From positions 248,001-312,000 of the forward strand of contig NZ_FCOX02000001.1 in NCBI RefSeq assembly GCF_900044055.2: a stretch of DNA of 64,000 nucleotides, written 5' to 3'. The position numbers were made by a program, and so were the translations under genes. This document shows, one piece after another, positions 62,114 to 64,000 of the stretch; within the stretch, counting starts at the first letter, position 1; every line of letters begins with the position of its first letter. The DNA is from Caballeronia calidae (GTDB taxonomy: Bacteria > Pseudomonadota > Gammaproteobacteria > Burkholderiales > Burkholderiaceae). The notes beneath the pieces are model-generated. The model was given only the letters and a program-made list of their open reading frames with translations, had not been told where the DNA came from and searched no databases.

Positions 62114-62137
62114 AAAAAAAACCCGCCGAAGGCGGGT
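62114..62137 (-). terminator. Intrinsic terminator of the HU gene
   Basis: On the minus strand a 7-bp stem (ACCCGCC/GGCGGGT, 62131-62137 with 62121-62127) with a 3-nt loop is followed by seven T residues. A second perfect 7-bp hairpin GGCTACC/GGTAGCC (62149-62165) lies between the HU stop and this terminator. Confidence 0.88.
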
Positions 62138-62183
62138 CATGTACAACTGGCTACCCTTGGTAGCCGCACAATCGGCAAGATGC

Positions 62184-62462
62184 TTACCGCTTGTTCACTG
62201 CGTCCTTGAATGCCTTGCCAGCCGTAAACTTGACCGTCTTGGCGGCCGGAATCTTGATGGATTCGCCGGTTTTCGGATTGCGGCCGGTGCGCGCTGCGCG
62301 CTTTCCCGAGCCGAAGCTGCCGAAGCCGATCAACTGCACTGCGTCACCTTTCGAGACAGCCTTCTTGATCACTTCGAGCAACGTGTCCAGCGTTTCGCCG
62401 GTTTGAGCCTTGCTGGCGCCGGTTTGAGCGGCTACGGCGTCGATCAATTCCTGTTTGTTCAT
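62184..62462 (-). CDS. hupB: DNA-binding protein HU-beta
   Basis: A 92-residue HU protein. It shows the normal helical body ([36 protein letters not shown]), the [45 protein letters not shown] arm region (read in parts) with the DNA-intercalating Pro in RNPKTG, and a basic C-terminus. It bends and compacts DNA as a homo- or heterodimer. HU-beta fits better than IHF because the arm reads RNPKTGE. The RBS AAGGAA is well placed. In many proteobacteria hupB follows lon; here no lon is in the window. Confidence 0.94.
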   Translation of the reverse strand: MNKQELIDAVAAQTGASKAQTGETLDTLLEVIKKAVSKGDAVQLIGFGSFGSGKRAARTGRNPKTGESIKIPAAKTVKFTAGKAFKDAVNKR

Positions 62463-62759
62463 TAAGGTTCCTTTATCAGTTTAGGTTGACACGAACAGCG
62501 CGAACGCGCCGATTATACGTGCGCAAGCGGTGCAGGCTAGTAGGGACGGCCTTCTGGCGTGCCCGCCCGACGGATCGGCGTTGCTTCGCGCCATCTCACC
62601 GGCGTTGCTCCACTTCGTCGCCTTCACGCCGCCTCTGTACGCGGCGCTTGGTATGATAGCGCAGCGCAAACCCAATCAGGATAAGGGTTTCAAAGATTTA
62701 CCCTTATATTTTCGGGGCTCCCGGCCGACTTTTTGGCGTAGAACATCTGGGTGCGATCC

Positions 62760-63794
62760 ATGCTACGCGAGCTGATCATCGAATACGGCCTGCCGTTGGT
62801 TTTTGCCAACGTTCTGCTCGAGTGCCTCGGCCTTCCGCTCCCAGCCTTGCCCACATTGGCTTTGACGGGTGCGATCACGGTCTCCGCGAGCTTCGCATCG
62901 GGTGCCTTTTCAGGCTTGCCTTCGCTCTTTCCATCGGCTGCATTCGGACCGCTTGCTGCGATCGTCGTGACCGCCAGCATCGCCGCGCTCATCGGCGATA
63001 CGCTGTGGTTCTGGCTCGGGCGCCGCTACGGCAGCCGTGTGCTCGGCTTCATGTGCAAGCTCTCCATCTCGCGCGATACCTGCGTGACCCGCAGCCTCGA
63101 CTTCTTCGGACGCTTCGGCGTGCGCATTCTCGCGCTGTCGAAGTTCATCCCCGGACTGTCGACGCTTGCGATTCCCGTTGCGGGCGCGACCGGCATCGGC
63201 TTCGGGAGCTTTCTTTTCTATGACGCGCTCGGCGCGCTGCTGTGGTCCGGCGTGGGCGTCGCGTTCGGCGCGATGTTCGCCGATCTCGTCGATAGCGCGC
63301 TCGCCTGGCTCGACCTGTTCGGGCGCGGCGTGATCGTGCTTGCGGGCATCGCGCTTGCGCTCTATCTCGCCGTGCGCTGGTGGCAACGCGTGTCATTGTT
63401 GCGCAGGCTGCGCATGGCACGCATCGATATCGCCACGCTGCGCACGCTGCTCACGGACGAGCCGCCGCCGCTCGTCATCGACGTGCGCCGTCGCGAGCGT
63501 CGCGCGATGGATCCCTATGCCATTCCCGGCGCGCTGCTGCTGCATGACGATGCCGCATCGCAGCTCGCGGACATCGCGCGCGACCGCAAGCTCGTGACGT
63601 ACTGCGATTGCCCGAGCGAAGTGTCGGCGGCGCTCGCGGCAAAGGAACTGACCGCGCATGGCTTCACCGATGTCGCGCCGCTGCTCGGCGGACTCGAAGC
63701 ATGGCGCGCGGCCGGTTATGCGCTCGAGCCGCTGATCGTCGAAGACACCGCGAACGGCGCAGCGCATGGCATCGCCAAGTCTTCATCCGTTTGA
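62760..63794 (+). CDS. DedA-family membrane protein fused to a rhodanese domain
   Basis: About 344 residues. The first 200 form a DedA/VTT-type membrane protein: the N-terminal ELIIEYGLPLVFANVLLECLGLPLPALP is a re-entrant helix with the conserved Glu, FWLGRRYGSRVLG and FFGRFGVRILALSKFIPGLSTLAIPVAGATG (with the Arg of the F/Y-x-x-R-F-IP signature region) follow. From about 235 to 325 a rhodanese domain follows, with PLVIDVRRRERRAMDPYAIPGALLLH and the active-site loop VTYCDCPSEVSAALAAKEL containing Cys. DedA proteins recycle undecaprenyl phosphate or flip lipids; the rhodanese part may sense or transfer sulfur. An in-frame GTG at 62751 is an alternative start. Confidence 0.85.
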   Translation: MLRELIIEYGLPLVFANVLLECLGLPLPALPTLALTGAITVSASFASGAFSGLPSLFPSAAFGPLAAIVVTASIAALIGDTLWFWLGRRYGSRVLGFMCKLSISRDTCVTRSLDFFGRFGVRILALSKFIPGLSTLAIPVAGATGIGFGSFLFYDALGALLWSGVGVAFGAMFADLVDSALAWLDLFGRGVIVLAGIALALYLAVRWWQRVSLLRRLRMARIDIATLRTLLTDEPPPLVIDVRRRERRAMDPYAIPGALLLHDDAASQLADIARDRKLVTYCDCPSEVSAALAAKELTAHGFTDVAPLLGGLEAWRAAGYALEPLIVEDTANGAAHGIAKSSSV

Positions 63795-63845
63795 TCTTTC
63801 ATCGCGCATCCGCTTCACGCGACGCGCGGCCTCTTCATCTATCGC

Positions 63846-64000
63846 ATGACCGAATCCCTGCTTTTCGCGCCGCACGATCTGCCCGCGCGCTGGCGGCACA
63901 AGCGCGTCTTCACGTTCGTCGATACGACGTTCAGTGTCTTTCTTTCTCTCTGGCAACGCTGGCGCGATGACGACGCGCGTTGCGACCGGCTGCATGTCGT
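63846..64000 (+). CDS. MnmC-like tRNA modification protein, partial and divergent
   Basis: Only the first 51 residues are in the window: MTESLLFAPHDLPARWRHKR... RCDRLHVV. The stretch LPARWRHKRVFTFVDTTFSVFLSLWQRWRDDDARCDRLHVV aligns by eye with the methyltransferase start of MnmC (LPARW...VxETGFGLGLNFLATWxAWR...RLHxxS). However, the glycine-rich SAM loop ETGFGLGLNF is replaced by DTTFSVFLSL, and the usual N-terminal 40 residues are missing. If the identification is right, its methyltransferase half may be inactive and only the FAD oxidoreductase half may remain. The rest of the gene is needed. Confidence 0.4.
   Translation, partial: MTESLLFAPHDLPARWRHKRVFTFVDTTFSVFLSLWQRWRDDDARCDRLHV

Overview
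The window is about 64 kb of GC-rich, densely packed chromosomal DNA from a betaproteobacterium of the Burkholderiaceae, most like Paraburkholderia/Caballeronia/Burkholderia. Supporting this are the 100-residue H-NS-type protein ending in the TWSGRG core, the single-cysteine DksA, the gene order dapF-DUF484-xerC, a gspDEFC-GHIJKLMN type II secretion locus, and the overall codon bias. I see no IS elements, phage genes, CRISPR array, tRNA or rRNA. It looks like core chromosome with a few accessory modules.

Layout. 1-9.6 kb: a partial CDF metal transporter, an H-NS paralogue, a HugZ-type haem-utilisation protein, two MFS transporters, an orphan LivK-type binding protein, a dienelactone hydrolase, small hypothetical genes and the kinase SrkA. 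9.6-11.8 kb: two convergent PepSY membrane proteins, each behind a good Fur box. 11.85-19.2 kb: a leftward seven-gene operon for an aerobic CO-dehydrogenase-like molybdenum hydroxylase (coxS-L-M-D-E-G and xdhC). Its large subunit has the form II motif AYRGAGR, so the substrate is probably not CO. 19.4-30.4 kb: an APC permease, a cytosolic histidine kinase/LuxR regulator pair, ferredoxin-NADP reductase, aldo/keto reductase, MscS channel, phytanoyl-CoA dioxygenase-like enzyme, Old Yellow Enzyme and metK.

30.6-43.8 kb is rightward and housekeeping: lpxL, dapF, DUF484, xerC, rlmI, a His-rich COG0523 GTPase, dksA, hslV-hslU, ada, gshA and a lipoprotein. 43.7-48.2 kb holds an EmrB-type pump, its MarR regulator and a NodT-family outer-membrane factor. 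48.2-59.6 kb is the leftward type II secretion operon, whose genes mostly overlap start-on-stop. 60.2-64 kb carries a small lytic transglycosylase, a second COG0523 GTPase lacking the CxCC metal motif, HU, a DedA-rhodanese fusion and the start of an MnmC-like gene.

The most interesting non-coding signals are: (1) between hslU and ada, on the minus strand, a complete small-RNA unit of about 60 nt (promoter with 17-bp spacer, two tandem UCUCCUCC anti-Shine-Dalgarno motifs, intrinsic terminator); (2) upstream of metK, a perfect 14-bp hairpin that buries the ribosome-binding site and the first base of the GTG start, in a leader of about 160 nt; (3) an intrinsic-terminator-like hairpin between gspC and gspG. 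All assignments are by reading the sequence; no database search was run.
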